Positions 1 to 9,234 of a stretch of DNA of 37,285 nt are shown in pieces; position 1 is the stretch's first letter; each line of letters opens with the position of its first letter. Below the pieces are notes generated by a model. That model made no database searches. It was given only the letters and a program-made list of their open reading frames with translations, and had not been told where the DNA came from. A program made the position numbers and the translations under genes. The stretch spans positions 1 through 37,285 of the forward strand of contig JAQWBH010000005.1 in NCBI GenBank assembly GCA_028707405.1, in the 5' to 3' direction. This DNA comes from Parabacteroides sp. (lineage in GTDB: Bacteria; Bacteroidota; Bacteroidia; Bacteroidales; Tannerellaceae).

Positions 1-133
1 GTGCTACGGTGGTGATATCTCTCGTAAGCGTAAATTACTAGAGAAGCAGAAAGAGGGAAAGAAACGAATGAAACAGATCGGTACAGTTCAGGTACCGCAG
101 AAAGCCTTTCTGGCTGTTCTGAAATTAGATTGA
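1..133 (+). CDS. lepA: Elongation factor 4 (LepA), C-terminal end only
   Basis: The window opens inside a reading frame whose last 43 residues run from [11 protein letters not shown] through KKRMKQIG to FLAVLKLD before a TGA at 131-133. This basic tail is the characteristic C-terminal domain of LepA/EF4, the ribosome-associated GTPase that back-translocates stalled ribosomes. The GTPase and beta-barrel domains lie outside the window, so only the tail can be judged. The next gene starts 7 bases downstream on the same strand, so co-transcription is possible. Confidence 0.93.
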   Translation, partial: CYGGDISRKRKLLEKQKEGKKRMKQIGTVQVPQKAFLAVLKLD

Positions 134-140
134 TAAAAGG

Positions 141-2501
141 ATGAAAAAGATTGTCTGGATATTCTGCTGCTTGCTTCCTTTGTTTGGTTACGGGCAACAT
201 CATGAAGAAGCAATAATAAAGGAAGATGTAATTTCCTATGTGCATCCGATTATTGGTGCTTCTACTTCTACGGAGGCAGGAAAGAGCGGGCATGGATTAG
301 GTAAGACTTTTCCGGGAAGCGCAACACCTTTCGGACTGGTGCAGCTTAGTCCCGATACAAAGACAGGCGGCGACAATGCGCCGGGATATTCATGGCATCA
401 TAAGACAATTGAAGGGTTTAGTTTTATTCATATGAGCGGCACCGGCTGGTATGGCGACTTTGGTAATTTCCTCGTGATGCCGAATACGGGCAGACTTCAT
501 ACAAATAGTGGCTTCGAAAACGAACCGGAATCGGGCTACCGCTCTAGGTATTCACACGATAATGAAGTGTCAAAACTGGGATATTATGCCGTTAATCTGG
601 ATGATTATAATATCCGTACAGAGCTTACTTCGCTTCCACATTCGGGTATCATGCGAATGACCTTTCCTGCTGGTGATTCTTCTCGTATCAGCATTGACCT
701 CGCTCGTCGTATAGGAGGCTCTTCGTCGGAGCAATATATAAAGGTAGTGAATGATACAACTATCCAGGGTTGGATGCGTTGTAGCTCTAAAGATGGCGGT
801 TGGGGAAACGGCGATGGAGATGTAAATTATACGGTCTATTTCTGGTGCCAGATCAGCAAACCTTTTTGCAAATATGGCCTTTGGAGTGCCAATGTGAGTC
901 AGCGTTTCAAGCAGAGAAACCGTAATGCAATTGAGACCGACGAGTTTCAGAAAATTGTGTCCAATGCTGATATCCTACATGGTTGCCGTGAGAAACAGGG
1001 CGAACATCTGGGCTTTTTTACCGAGTTTCAGACAAAAGCAAATGAACAGGTCCTTTTAAAAGCCGGGATTTCTTTCGTCAGCATGGAAGGTGCAAGAAAG
1101 AATATTGAAGTCGAAATGCCTGACTGGAATTTTGACAAGGTTAGGCAAACCAATGAAGACCTTTGGCGCAAAGCATTCAATAATATTCATATCAAAGGTG
1201 GAACATTAGATGATAAAATAAAGTTCTACACGTCCTTATATCACACAATGATTGATCCGCGGAGTACATCTGATATAGATGGCAAATATGTAGGTGGCGA
1301 CAATCAGATCCATCAAAACGCGAATTACACCTATCGGAGTATTTTCAGCGGATGGGATGTGTTCAGAAGTCAGTTTCCATTACAAACGATAATCAACCCG
1401 CAGATGGTGGACGATGAAGTCAATTCGTTGATCAATCTGGCAACATTGAGTGGAAAAAAGTATTTGGCACGTTGGGAAATAATGAATTCATATTCCGGTT
1501 GTATGTTGGGAAATCCGGCTGTTTCTGTTTTGGTGGATGCATATAATAAGGGTATACGAAATTGGGATATTAATCAGGGTTATCAATATTGTAGGAATTC
1601 TGTTAATAAATTCGGCAATGAACCCCTTGGTTATTCACCTTTGGATATTTCAAGAACATTAGAATATGCTTATACCGATTGGTGTATGTCGGAATTTGCT
1701 CGTCAGAAAAATAATGCCGATGATGAACATACCTATGTGCTGCGGTCGCAGAATTATAAGAATATTTGGAACGATAGTGTAAAGTGGTTCAGAGGGCGCA
1801 ATGCGGATGGTTCATTTGGTGAATGGCGAGGCGAAACTTGTCAGAATTTGTATTGTACAGAATCAAATCCTCTCCAGCAAGGCTGGTTTGTTCCTCATGA
1901 TGTTTATGGATTCATGGATTTGTTGGGTCATGAGGCTTTTACTCGGAAGCTGACTGATTTCTTCGATAAATCTTCTGCCGATTTTCTTTGGAACGATTAT
2001 TATAATCATCCCAATGAGCCGGTGCATCATGTTCCTTTTTTGTTTACTTATACAGGAAATTCCTGGCTGACACAAAAATGGACGCGAATGATTTGCGCCA
2101 AAGCTTACGGAACTGATGTTTTGGGATTGTGTGGCAATGAGGACGTCGGTCAGATGAGTGCGTGGTATATTCTTGCTTCAATCGGTATTCATCCAGTGAA
2201 TCCGGGAGATAACATTTATATTATTACGTCTCCGGTGTTCAGTGAGACAACAATAGCTTTGGATCCCCGGTATTACAAAGGGAAACGTTTCACCATTAAG
2301 GCGGTCAACAATTCCCCTGAAAACGGCTATATCTCCAAGATTTATCTGAATGGCAAACTTTTGAACCGCGCATGGATTCGGCACCAGGAAATAGTTAATG
2401 GCGGCGAATTGAAACTGATCATGAATAAGGTTCCCAATAAGACATTAGGAAATACAAATCTTCCGCCATCGTTTGGTCGCAACCACTGGAAAGTTGAATG
2501 A
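141..2501 (+). CDS. Secreted GH92 family alpha-mannosidase
   Basis: A 786-residue protein with a signal peptide (about residues 1-18, KKIVWIFCCLL core, then YGQ) and no convincing lipobox, so probably periplasmic. The family signature is clear: the N-terminal beta-sandwich begins VHPIIGAS and contains FPGSATPFGLVQLSPDT, and the C-terminal (alpha/alpha)6 domain carries GNEDVGQMSAWYILASIGIHPV, the acidic motif typical of GH92. GH92 enzymes are calcium-dependent exo-mannosidases, mostly alpha-1,2 (also 1,3, 1,4 and 1,6), acting on N-glycans or fungal mannans. Length is normal for the family. No SusC/SusD pair or sugar regulator is nearby, so it is not in an evident polysaccharide utilization locus. 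Linkage specificity cannot be told from sequence. Confidence 0.93.
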   Translation: MKKIVWIFCCLLPLFGYGQHHEEAIIKEDVISYVHPIIGASTSTEAGKSGHGLGKTFPGSATPFGLVQLSPDTKTGGDNAPGYSWHHKTIEGFSFIHMSGTGWYGDFGNFLVMPNTGRLHTNSGFENEPESGYRSRYSHDNEVSKLGYYAVNLDDYNIRTELTSLPHSGIMRMTFPAGDSSRISIDLARRIGGSSSEQYIKVVNDTTIQGWMRCSSKDGGWGNGDGDVNYTVYFWCQISKPFCKYGLWSANVSQRFKQRNRNAIETDEFQKIVSNADILHGCREKQGEHLGFFTEFQTKANEQVLLKAGISFVSMEGARKNIEVEMPDWNFDKVRQTNEDLWRKAFNNIHIKGGTLDDKIKFYTSLYHTMIDPRSTSDIDGKYVGGDNQIHQNANYTYRSIFSGWDVFRSQFPLQTIINPQMVDDEVNSLINLATLSGKKYLARWEIMNSYSGCMLGNPAVSVLVDAYNKGIRNWDINQGYQYCRNSVNKFGNEPLGYSPLDISRTLEYAYTDWCMSEFARQKNNADDEHTYVLRSQNYKNIWNDSVKWFRGRNADGSFGEWRGETCQNLYCTESNPLQQGWFVPHDVYGFMDLLGHEAFTRKLTDFFDKSSADFLWNDYYNHPNEPVHHVPFLFTYTGNSWLTQKWTRMICAKAYGTDVLGLCGNEDVGQMSAWYILASIGIHPVNPGDNIYIITSPVFSETTIALDPRYYKGKRFTIKAVNNSPENGYISKIYLNGKLLNRAWIRHQEIVNGGELKLIMNKVPNKTLGNTNLPPSFGRNHWKVE

Positions 2502-2522
2502 TTTTTATGTAGTTTTTTTAGC

Positions 2523-3362
2523 CTATTCTTGGGGAATGAGACGGATACCTTCTGTTTCAATAGAAATCAGATGTTGCCTGTACAAAGAGCCGATAGCCTG
2601 TTTAAAAGCTTTCTTACTACAACGGAATAGTGAGTAGATGATATCGGGATTGCTTTTGTCGTGTACAGGCAGGAAGCCCCCCTTAGCTTCAAGAGCATCG
2701 TAAATGACCTTGGCTACGCCTTCCACTTTCTGATACCCGAGAGGAGACAGACTTACATCGATCTTTTTGTCTTCTCGTACCTCTTTAATATATCCTTTTA
2801 TGTGTTCACCTTTTTCGACGTTACAGAACACTTCGTCGCTGTAAATCAATCCCCAATGTTCATTATTAATAATTACTTTATAACCTATTTCTGTCTTATC
2901 GGCAATCAGCAGGTCAACTTTTTGGTTGAAACTGTATTCAGGAGTCGTTTTGCTTAAGAATTTATCGATGCGTTCTGAAGCAACGATGCGACCGGTAACA
3001 TCATCAATATAGAGGTAAACAATGTACCATCGGCCTTCCTTCATGGGTAATTTCTGTTCTCTGAACGGAACGAGAAGATCTTTCATCAGTCCCCAGTCTA
3101 AAAATGCACCCATTTCATTTACAGATTTGACTTCCATGTATTGGAATTCACCAACCTGAGCAAAAGGTTTTGCTGTTGTAGCGATCAGTCGCCCTTCATT
3201 ATCATGATAGATAAAGACCTCTACATCATCGCCCGGTTTGACATCACTAGGTACATAGCGTGCAGGCAATAGAATTTCCAATCCATCGCCACCATCCAAA
3301 TAGACACCGAAATCCAAGTCCTTGACGATTTTCAGTGTATTATATTTTCCAACGTTTACCAT
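2523..3362 (-). CDS. CvfB/YitL-like S1 RNA-binding protein
   Basis: A 279-residue protein starting MVNVGKYNTLKIVKD. Its N-terminal part carries repeated S1-like OB folds (FGVYLDGGDGLEILLPARYV; MGAFLDWGLMKDLLVPF; WGLIYSDEVF with IDVSLSPLGYQKV), and the end (from about KAFKQAIGSLYRQHLI) looks like the winged helix of the CvfB family. CvfB proteins bind RNA and affect virulence or agr expression in Staphylococcus; the role in Bacteroidales is not established. The frame stays open 25 codons further upstream to an ATG at 3437, but a TACTTTTG promoter box (3379-3386) falls within that extension, so the start at 3362 is preferred. It is convergent with the GH92 gene, only 21 bases away. Confidence 0.88.
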   Translation of the reverse strand: MVNVGKYNTLKIVKDLDFGVYLDGGDGLEILLPARYVPSDVKPGDDVEVFIYHDNEGRLIATTAKPFAQVGEFQYMEVKSVNEMGAFLDWGLMKDLLVPFREQKLPMKEGRWYIVYLYIDDVTGRIVASERIDKFLSKTTPEYSFNQKVDLLIADKTEIGYKVIINNEHWGLIYSDEVFCNVEKGEHIKGYIKEVREDKKIDVSLSPLGYQKVEGVAKVIYDALEAKGGFLPVHDKSNPDIIYSLFRCSKKAFKQAIGSLYRQHLISIETEGIRLIPQE

Positions 3363-3378
3363 CGTTCTATATTTTCTA

Positions 3379-3386
3379 CAAAAGTA
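3379..3386 (-). promoter_or_regulatory. Predicted -7 box of the CvfB-like gene
   Basis: On the minus strand this reads TACTTTTG, a perfect TAnnTTTG Bacteroidota -7 element, 16 bases upstream of the chosen ATG. No good -33 TTTG is visible at standard spacing. Confidence 0.6.
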
Positions 3387-3453
3387 CACAAAGGAATTGA
3401 TTATAGAAGAAAAGGAAGAAAACATTTTATAAAGCAAGCCTGTGCAATATATA

Positions 3454-3461
3454 TATATTTG
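3454..3461 (+). promoter_or_regulatory. Possible upstream -7 box of the exopolysaccharide operon
   Basis: TATATTTG matches TAnnTTTG but sits at the end of an alternating AT run and lacks a clear -33 element. If used it would give a leader of roughly 95 bases. Weaker than the box at 3529-3536. Confidence 0.3.
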
Positions 3462-3507
3462 CTGCGTTATTAAAAAGAATGTGGAAAGTACATTTCTGAT
3501 ATTTCTT

Positions 3508-3536
3508 TTTGAGGTAATGGAAATGTAGTATATTTG
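3508..3536 (+). promoter_or_regulatory. Predicted promoter of the exopolysaccharide operon
   Basis: TTTG at 3508-3511, a 17-base spacer and TATATTTG at 3529-3536 fit the Bacteroidota consensus. The export-lipoprotein ATG follows 24 bases later. I saw no inverted repeats flanking it of the kind that mark invertible capsule promoters, and no UpxY-like gene, so expression appears not to be phase-variable by inversion. Confidence 0.75.
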
Positions 3537-3560
3537 CAGTTTATTTGAAAAATCGTATAT

Positions 3561-4400
3561 ATGAAGATAAAGTTAGTGGTTTTTAGTTTATTGGTTTTCC
3601 TTTTGGGTGCCTGTTCAACGCCTCGGAATCTGACTTATTTTGAAGATTCTAAAGAAATGACAGATAAGCAGTTATTGCAAATGACTTCGGATTATGAACC
3701 GCACTTTAAGTGTGGAGATAAATTGGTTATTATTGTTTCCGCTATTGATCCTGTCGCTGTCGCTTCATTTAATATGCCTGTTACCATGGTGACAGATGTT
3801 TTGCAGACACAGACCAGTTCTGTTGTCGACAGGAAAGCATTATCTCAGAATCAATCTTATTTACCATATACGGTCGATTCGGAAGGATATATAAATTTCC
3901 CTGTTTTAGGAAAACTTTCAGTCAAAGGGCAGACTCCTCAGGAATTGACTTTGTATTTGGAAAAACGTATCTCAGAATCAGTAGAGAATCCTATAGTGAA
4001 TATTAAGCTTGATAATTTTAAAGTTTCGGTTATCGGAGAGGTTACTCGTCCGGGTTCTTTTAATGTTTATAATGATCGTGTTTCAATATTGGATGCATTG
4101 GGACTGGCAGGAGATTTAACTATTTATGGCCGTAGAGATAATGTTAGGCTGATACGTGATATTAATGGGAAAAAAGAGATCGTGACTTTGAATTTAACTA
4201 GAACAAATTTACTGGAATCACCATATTTCTATTTGCAACAAAATGATGTTGTATATGTTGAACCCAATGACAAGAAGAAGAAAACTTCCGGCTACAGCCA
4301 GGCTGAGCAATATAACTTGTCGTTTGTTTCTACTTTCGTGAGTGCGATATCCGTAATAACAAGCATGGTCATATCAATCATTGCATTAAAAAATAAATGA
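3561..4400 (+). CDS. Wza-like polysaccharide export lipoprotein
   Basis: First gene of the exopolysaccharide operon, 279 residues. A lipoprotein signal peptide ends in the lipobox LLGAC with Cys18 as the acylated residue. The polysaccharide-export domain (about FKCGDKLVIIVSAIDPVAV to NPIVNIKL) is followed by a SLBB-type domain (KVSVIGEVTRPGSFNVY...ILDALGLAGDLT). A hydrophobic helix near the end (about 253-275, SAISVITSMVISIIALKN) is common in the Bacteroidales form. Wza homologues form the outer-membrane channel through which Wzy-dependent polysaccharide leaves. The next gene, encoding the inner-membrane chain-length partner, starts 3 bases after the stop, as expected for a Wza/Wzz pair. Confidence 0.93.
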   Translation: MKIKLVVFSLLVFLLGACSTPRNLTYFEDSKEMTDKQLLQMTSDYEPHFKCGDKLVIIVSAIDPVAVASFNMPVTMVTDVLQTQTSSVVDRKALSQNQSYLPYTVDSEGYINFPVLGKLSVKGQTPQELTLYLEKRISESVENPIVNIKLDNFKVSVIGEVTRPGSFNVYNDRVSILDALGLAGDLTIYGRRDNVRLIRDINGKKEIVTLNLTRTNLLESPYFYLQQNDVVYVEPNDKKKKTSGYSQAEQYNLSFVSTFVSAISVITSMVISIIALKNK

Positions 4401-4403
4401 TTT

Positions 4404-6017
4404 ATGGGAGCAGTTGATAATAATAAAGAGTATGTTGATATCAGAAAGTACTATTTGAGGTATAAGAACTATTGGCCGGTTATAGTAATTTCTTTCGTCG
4501 TTTTTTGTATTTTGGGTTTTTTCTATTTTCATTTTGCCCCTCCTGTATTACAGGTTAATGCTAATATATTGATAAAGGAAGATGAGGGTATATCAGGTTC
4601 TACCGCTTCTTCTTCCGCTGCGTCTGCAGCAGCATCTCAGGCTATGCAAAATTTCGCTTTTGGAGGAAGTTCCTCGCTTGGCGGCAATTCGGTGAACGAT
4701 GAATTATTGTTGTTGAGTTCATATTCTTTGTTTCGCGAAGTGGGTCGTGATCTGAATTTGAATGTACGATATTCTGTTGATGATTTTCCTTTTGATAAAG
4801 ATTGCTATAAAAACTCTCCAGTCAAAGTCTATACGGTTACACCTATTGCGGATAATCTCGCAGGATTGATTAAATTTCGGTTGAAGGTTTCATCAGATGG
4901 AAGATGCAGCATTACGGCCAAACAAGGTTGGAAAACGATAGGGAGTGTATCCTCAACTGATTTTCCTGTACGATTGAATACAAAATATGGACCATTTTAT
5001 TTTGATTTGACAAACTATTATAAGCCAAAGAAATCGTTGAGTATGGATATATTGTTTTTGGGATACGATTTTTGTGCCGAACTACTTCAAAAACAGATTA
5101 CTGTCGATCAGGTTACAAAGAAAGCCAATGTTGTTTCACTAACGATGGAAGATAAGAATAGAATTCGGGGCAAAGAGATATTGAATACGCTTATTAGCTT
5201 GTATAATGAAAATGGACAGGTAGATAAAAACGGAGAGACAAAGTTGATGGATGATTTTTTGGGCGGGCGTATTAATTTACTGAATGCTGAACTTGATAGT
5301 GTAGAACGCAATATCGAACGTTACAAAAAAGAAAACAACCTGACAGATATTGATGAAGAAGCGAAAATAATTTTGGATAAAAGTCAAGATTTTAAAGAAA
5401 AACAAATTGATGCCGAGTCACAATATACGGTGATCGAGCTGGTTGAGGAGTTTTTGACAAAAAAGGAAAATCGTTATTCGCTGGTACCTCTTAATATTGG
5501 ACTAAACGATAAGACTGTCCTCGAAGGGTTACAGAGTTATAATGAGGCTTTGCTTGATCGGATCAAATTATTAATGACAACGAAACCAGGCAATCCGGCA
5601 ATAGATTTGACAAATAAGCAGATCGATGCTATGCGGGCAAATATGATAGAAACGGTTCGTAGCATTAAATCAGGCTTGGAGCGTGCCCGTGGAGATCTAG
5701 CCAGTCAGGAAAACTATTTCTTATCTCGTATAGGAAATATGCCGACACAAGAACGTGAATTCATCAGTATCAAGCGACAGCAGATGATTAAACAGGAATT
5801 GTTTATGTTTTTGTTACAGAAACGGGAAGAGAACGCATTGACTCAGGCATTGGTGAAACCAAAGGCAAAGATTGTTGATGCAGCTTATGTTTTATCAGAT
5901 CCTATAAGTCCGAAGTTGTCGGTCGTCTTGATATTATCGGTTGTTCTTTCTTTTATTATATCGTTGATATATATAATTTCAGCTGAGTGTATTAAGAAAA
6001 AAAGATCAATAAATTGA
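4404..6017 (+). CDS. Wzz-like chain-length determinant protein (no kinase domain)
   Basis: A 537-residue inner-membrane protein with the polysaccharide co-polymerase layout: a first membrane helix at about 28-46 (WPVIVISFVVFCILGFFYF), a large periplasmic region, and a second helix near 505-525, ending in a short basic tail KKKRS. After residue 60 comes an Ala/Ser/Gly-rich low-complexity stretch (about 65-95). Residues about 285-460 are rich in charged heptads and probably form the coiled coil of Wzz proteins. There is no Walker A motif or tyrosine cluster, so the BY-kinase module is absent and no partner kinase lies nearby. It probably bridges the polymerase and the Wza-like channel and sets chain length. 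Confidence 0.9.
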   Translation: MGAVDNNKEYVDIRKYYLRYKNYWPVIVISFVVFCILGFFYFHFAPPVLQVNANILIKEDEGISGSTASSSAASAAASQAMQNFAFGGSSSLGGNSVNDELLLLSSYSLFREVGRDLNLNVRYSVDDFPFDKDCYKNSPVKVYTVTPIADNLAGLIKFRLKVSSDGRCSITAKQGWKTIGSVSSTDFPVRLNTKYGPFYFDLTNYYKPKKSLSMDILFLGYDFCAELLQKQITVDQVTKKANVVSLTMEDKNRIRGKEILNTLISLYNENGQVDKNGETKLMDDFLGGRINLLNAELDSVERNIERYKKENNLTDIDEEAKIILDKSQDFKEKQIDAESQYTVIELVEEFLTKKENRYSLVPLNIGLNDKTVLEGLQSYNEALLDRIKLLMTTKPGNPAIDLTNKQIDAMRANMIETVRSIKSGLERARGDLASQENYFLSRIGNMPTQEREFISIKRQQMIKQELFMFLLQKREENALTQALVKPKAKIVDAAYVLSDPISPKLSVVLILSVVLSFIISLIYIISAECIKKKRSIN

Positions 6018-6021
6018 TGCC

Positions 6022-7377
6022 ATGTTATTTTTACCGGTATTAGCAATTGCAATTATATTATATATGTGTGGGCAAAGAGTTCTTTCTTTGCTCATATTTT
6101 TCTTTTTTCTATTTGCCGGTTTTCAATTTGTTCCCGAAACGATGTTTGACACCGCTTTTGGATTTTCCAAACCTTTAGATTTTGCTTTGTTTTATATAGC
6201 CATCTTATTTGTCTGGGGTTGTTTTTTCTATGATAACTATATTCCTCGTAATAAGATGACGCTGCTGATTGCCATTTATCTGTCAGTTATTCTATGCTTG
6301 GTGTTAATCAGTAAATTTGTTTTGGGCATTGGGTGGGGAGATATTATCCGTACATCCCGTTATTTTTTCTTTGTTCTGAGTTATTATGTACTGAGGCGCT
6401 TTAGCCGGGAAGAAATAGAAGCTGTTTTGAAGGTCTTGGTGTTCATTACTGCATTCCAATGCCTTTTGTTTATCGCGCAGGCATTTACCGGTCATCCTCT
6501 TTTGACCGGTGCTCCAAAGGAGGAAAATAGGCAGACGATAGGTATTATTACTCGTTTTTATAATCTGCCTAAGATGATCTATTTTATGTTGTTTTATGTG
6601 GTATTTTCAAAGCCTGTAAGAGGAATCTTAGGTTATATCATTTCGGCAATTATGGTGATTTCTGTTTTCCTGACCATGCATCGAAGCATGTCGATGGTCG
6701 TTATTATAACTCTATTGTTGGGGACATTCCTGAGCATGAAGAATATCAAACAGTTTGTTAAATATATACCATACATCTTAATTGTGTTTATACCTCTTGC
6801 ATTCGTCTTTGCGGCTCAGATGTCGAAGAAAACAATTTCTGATCTGGAGAGTGTAAAGAATGGTGATTTTGTAGATACTGAAGATGTCGAATTGAATGAC
6901 GAATCTTCGTTTCTTTTCCGTATGGCCCATTTTTATGAACGATATCAGTTTGCTCAAGAAGATAAACTGTACAAATATTTTGGATTGGGTTTGATGCCTG
7001 AAGATTCTCCTTATACCTCACGTAAATTTGACTTCAATATCGGTCTCGAAAATGAAAAGAATGGAGAAACGGTGCAGCTGGATACTTCTGACATCTCTTG
7101 GTCGTTGTTTGTTGTGAGATATGGATATGTCGGAACTTTTGTTTATATGTGTATTTATTTTGCACTTGTCTGGCATTTCTTTGTCCGTCGTAAAACAGAC
7201 TACTCATTGCCTTTGATGTTATATTTGTTGTTGATATTTGGATGTTCCTTGACTTCTGATATGTTGTTTAATGTATATATGTTGATTTTCCCGATGATGC
7301 TTTACGATTATACGGTAAGGAAGGAAACAGCAGATGCGACAGACGAATTAATAAAAATACCGGAAAATGTATCATGA
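6022..7377 (+). CDS. Wzy-like O-antigen/exopolysaccharide polymerase
   Basis: A 451-residue polytopic membrane protein with roughly ten to twelve hydrophobic segments from the N-terminus (LFLPVLAIAIILYMCG) to about residue 430. A long hydrophilic loop lies at about 270-355 (from MSKKTISDLESVKNG through FGLGLMPEDSPYTS), matching the large periplasmic loop of the O-antigen ligase/polymerase superfamily. Sequence conservation in Wzy proteins is low, so the call rests on topology, length and position between the co-polymerase and the glycosyltransferases. It overlaps the next gene by 4 bases (ATGA), indicating coupled translation. Function inferred: joining repeat units on the undecaprenyl carrier at the periplasmic face. 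Confidence 0.8.
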   Translation: MLFLPVLAIAIILYMCGQRVLSLLIFFFFLFAGFQFVPETMFDTAFGFSKPLDFALFYIAILFVWGCFFYDNYIPRNKMTLLIAIYLSVILCLVLISKFVLGIGWGDIIRTSRYFFFVLSYYVLRRFSREEIEAVLKVLVFITAFQCLLFIAQAFTGHPLLTGAPKEENRQTIGIITRFYNLPKMIYFMLFYVVFSKPVRGILGYIISAIMVISVFLTMHRSMSMVVIITLLLGTFLSMKNIKQFVKYIPYILIVFIPLAFVFAAQMSKKTISDLESVKNGDFVDTEDVELNDESSFLFRMAHFYERYQFAQEDKLYKYFGLGLMPEDSPYTSRKFDFNIGLENEKNGETVQLDTSDISWSLFVVRYGYVGTFVYMCIYFALVWHFFVRRKTDYSLPLMLYLLLIFGCSLTSDMLFNVYMLIFPMMLYDYTVRKETADATDELIKIPENVS

Positions 7378-8273
7378 AAATTACGGTGTTGACATCCTTA
7401 TATCGAAGTGTCTCTTATCTGGAAAGTTATTTTGGATGCGTTCAAAAACTAAATAAGAGGGCTGATTTGGAAATTCTGCTTTTGCATAATGATCCAACAC
7501 CTGAGGAAGTAGGCATTATTAATCAAAAACTTCCGGATCTTTCTTTCGTTAAATATATTCCAATACCTGTGCGTGAGAATCTTTATGCTACGTGGAATCG
7601 TGGAGTAGATTTGGCCAAGGGTGAATATATTGCTGTTTGGAATGTTGATGATGTGCGTTTTTCCGATTCACTAGATAAGCAAGCAGCAGTGCTAGATGAA
7701 AATCCGGACATTTTACTCACCTACGGTGATTTTTTTTATATGTTTCGTTATCTTGATATAAGCGATAAAATGGTCTGTAACGCAGATTATGATTTAGATA
7801 AGTCCTCTTTTTATCATTCTCATCAGATTGGTTGTTTTCCGATGTGGAGGAAATCTTTGCATATGAAATACGGCTATTTTGATGAACAGTTCAAGTTGGT
7901 TGCAGATTTTGATTTTCAAATACGTATTGCAAGAACTGGGAGAATAAAAAAGACGTCTGGAGTTTTAGGTGCATATCTAGAGAATGTTCCTGGTAAACTA
8001 AGCAGTAATATGTGGCTGCAGGTATCTGAGCGCAATGTTATATATTGGCGTTATGCGGTATTGTCTATTGTAAATTGGTGTACCCTATTTACAATAGTCC
8101 GGAATTATAAAATATTCTCAGTGAGGAAACAAAAGGGTTGGTTCCCTTTGCGCAATATATTTGCCGGCTACCTGTCTTTCTGGTGGAAACGCTTTCCAAG
8201 TCTTTTGGTTTCTATCATTTATCAGCCACGTTATTTGGGGGCATTCGTTAAACATAATCTATTAAAGCAATAA
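7374..8273 (+). CDS. Family 2 glycosyltransferase
   Basis: A 299-residue GT-A fold glycosyltransferase. It begins ITVLTSLYRSVSYLESYF and has LYATWNRGVDLAKGEYIAVWNVDDVRF, where NVDD supplies the DxD-type metal and nucleotide-sugar site. KLVADFDFQIRIARTG further on is the usual acceptor-side region. It starts within the stop codon of the polymerase gene and ends 3 bases before the next GT2, so it is part of the operon. It would add one sugar of the repeat unit at the cytoplasmic membrane face; donor and acceptor are not predictable. Confidence 0.88.
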   Translation: MKITVLTSLYRSVSYLESYFGCVQKLNKRADLEILLLHNDPTPEEVGIINQKLPDLSFVKYIPIPVRENLYATWNRGVDLAKGEYIAVWNVDDVRFSDSLDKQAAVLDENPDILLTYGDFFYMFRYLDISDKMVCNADYDLDKSSFYHSHQIGCFPMWRKSLHMKYGYFDEQFKLVADFDFQIRIARTGRIKKTSGVLGAYLENVPGKLSSNMWLQVSERNVIYWRYAVLSIVNWCTLFTIVRNYKIFSVRKQKGWFPLRNIFAGYLSFWWKRFPSLLVSIIYQPRYLGAFVKHNLLKQ

Positions 8274-8276
8274 GAA

Positions 8277-9233
8277 ATGGTTGATGAACATTTGAAATTT
8301 AGTATTGTTACACCTGTTTACAATCGCAAGGATTGTATTAAGCGTTGTATAGACAGTGTTCAAAAGCAGAGTTATTCAAATTGGGAACATATCGTTGTAG
8401 ATGATGGTTCGGACGATGGAACAGATATGATTCTGGAAAAGCTGGCGAAAGAAAAGGCAAAAGGATTGTTGTACTTTAGGCAGCTCCAGAATGGCGGACC
8501 GAACAGTGCGCGAAATCGGGCTTTAGATATGTCATCGGGCGATTTTGTTCTCTTTCTGGATAGTGCTGATACGCTTGTACCGGATGCTTTAAGCCAGATT
8601 GTAAAGGTAATTGATGAACATCCGAATTATCTGCATTTTTTATTTATTGCAGGTGACAGAATAGACTATTGCGCGCAAAACCCTACGTTGAAAGGGCATT
8701 ATTTTGCAGAGATTACATTCGGTGATTGGCTTAAAGGTAAACTGACAGGCGATTTTGTTCATGTTGTCTCAGCAAAGATATGGGATAAGGCCCGTTTTAT
8801 TGAAAAATATAGAATATATGAAGCGTTGACTTTTTGGGATATTTATAAGCTTACTCAAAAACAATTGTTTTGTAATGAAGTGATTATTCAGGTTGAACTT
8901 AATCGGAGCGATGCCGTTTCCCGTGAGGCTAATCTGTATAAAAAAAATGCTATTCAATTTTCAAAGGAAGTGATGGGGCTGATGTTACAAAATCATTATC
9001 AAGACTATATTGACAATAACGCGATAACAAATGTTTTGCATCTTGTCAATAAATTGTATTTTTACACCTTGATGTTGGGAATGTATGACGAGTTATCTTC
9101 TTATGAAGAAAAAGCTGTTGCATGTGGCGGAAGGATAAAACCTGTGTATAAAATTGCCAGGACGTTGCATTGCGGAAAACTGTTATGTATGGGAGTGAAA
9201 TGTTATTCTTTTAGTAAACATCTTTTAGATTGA
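8277..9233 (+). CDS. Family 2 glycosyltransferase with a changed DxD motif
   Basis: A 318-residue GT2 protein. The donor-binding half is classic: FSIVTPVYNRKDCIKRCIDS, then HIVVDDGSDDGT, GGPNSARNRALDMSSGDFVLF. The metal motif reads LDSADTL (residues 94-100), where the usual form is LDxDDxL: the second Asp is Ala97 while Asp95 and Asp98 remain. Activity may be kept through Asp98 or altered. The C-terminal 150 residues show no recognisable domain. Cytoplasmic, probably membrane-associated; it belongs to the exopolysaccharide operon, with a one-base gap to the next gene. Confidence 0.87.
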   Translation: MVDEHLKFSIVTPVYNRKDCIKRCIDSVQKQSYSNWEHIVVDDGSDDGTDMILEKLAKEKAKGLLYFRQLQNGGPNSARNRALDMSSGDFVLFLDSADTLVPDALSQIVKVIDEHPNYLHFLFIAGDRIDYCAQNPTLKGHYFAEITFGDWLKGKLTGDFVHVVSAKIWDKARFIEKYRIYEALTFWDIYKLTQKQLFCNEVIIQVELNRSDAVSREANLYKKNAIQFSKEVMGLMLQNHYQDYIDNNAITNVLHLVNKLYFYTLMLGMYDELSSYEEKAVACGGRIKPVYKIARTLHCGKLLCMGVKCYSFSKHLLD

Positions 9234-9234
9234 A

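Noticed and set aside
3454-3560. An invertible, phase-variable promoter before the exopolysaccharide operon
   Set aside because: No flanking inverted repeats, no nearby recombinase and no UpxY/UpxZ genes were seen.
4575-4695. The Ala/Ser/Gly-rich stretch in the Wzz-like protein as a frameshift or repeat insertion
   Set aside because: The frame is continuous and similar low-complexity segments occur in Bacteroidales chain-length proteins; no DNA repeat unit is visible.
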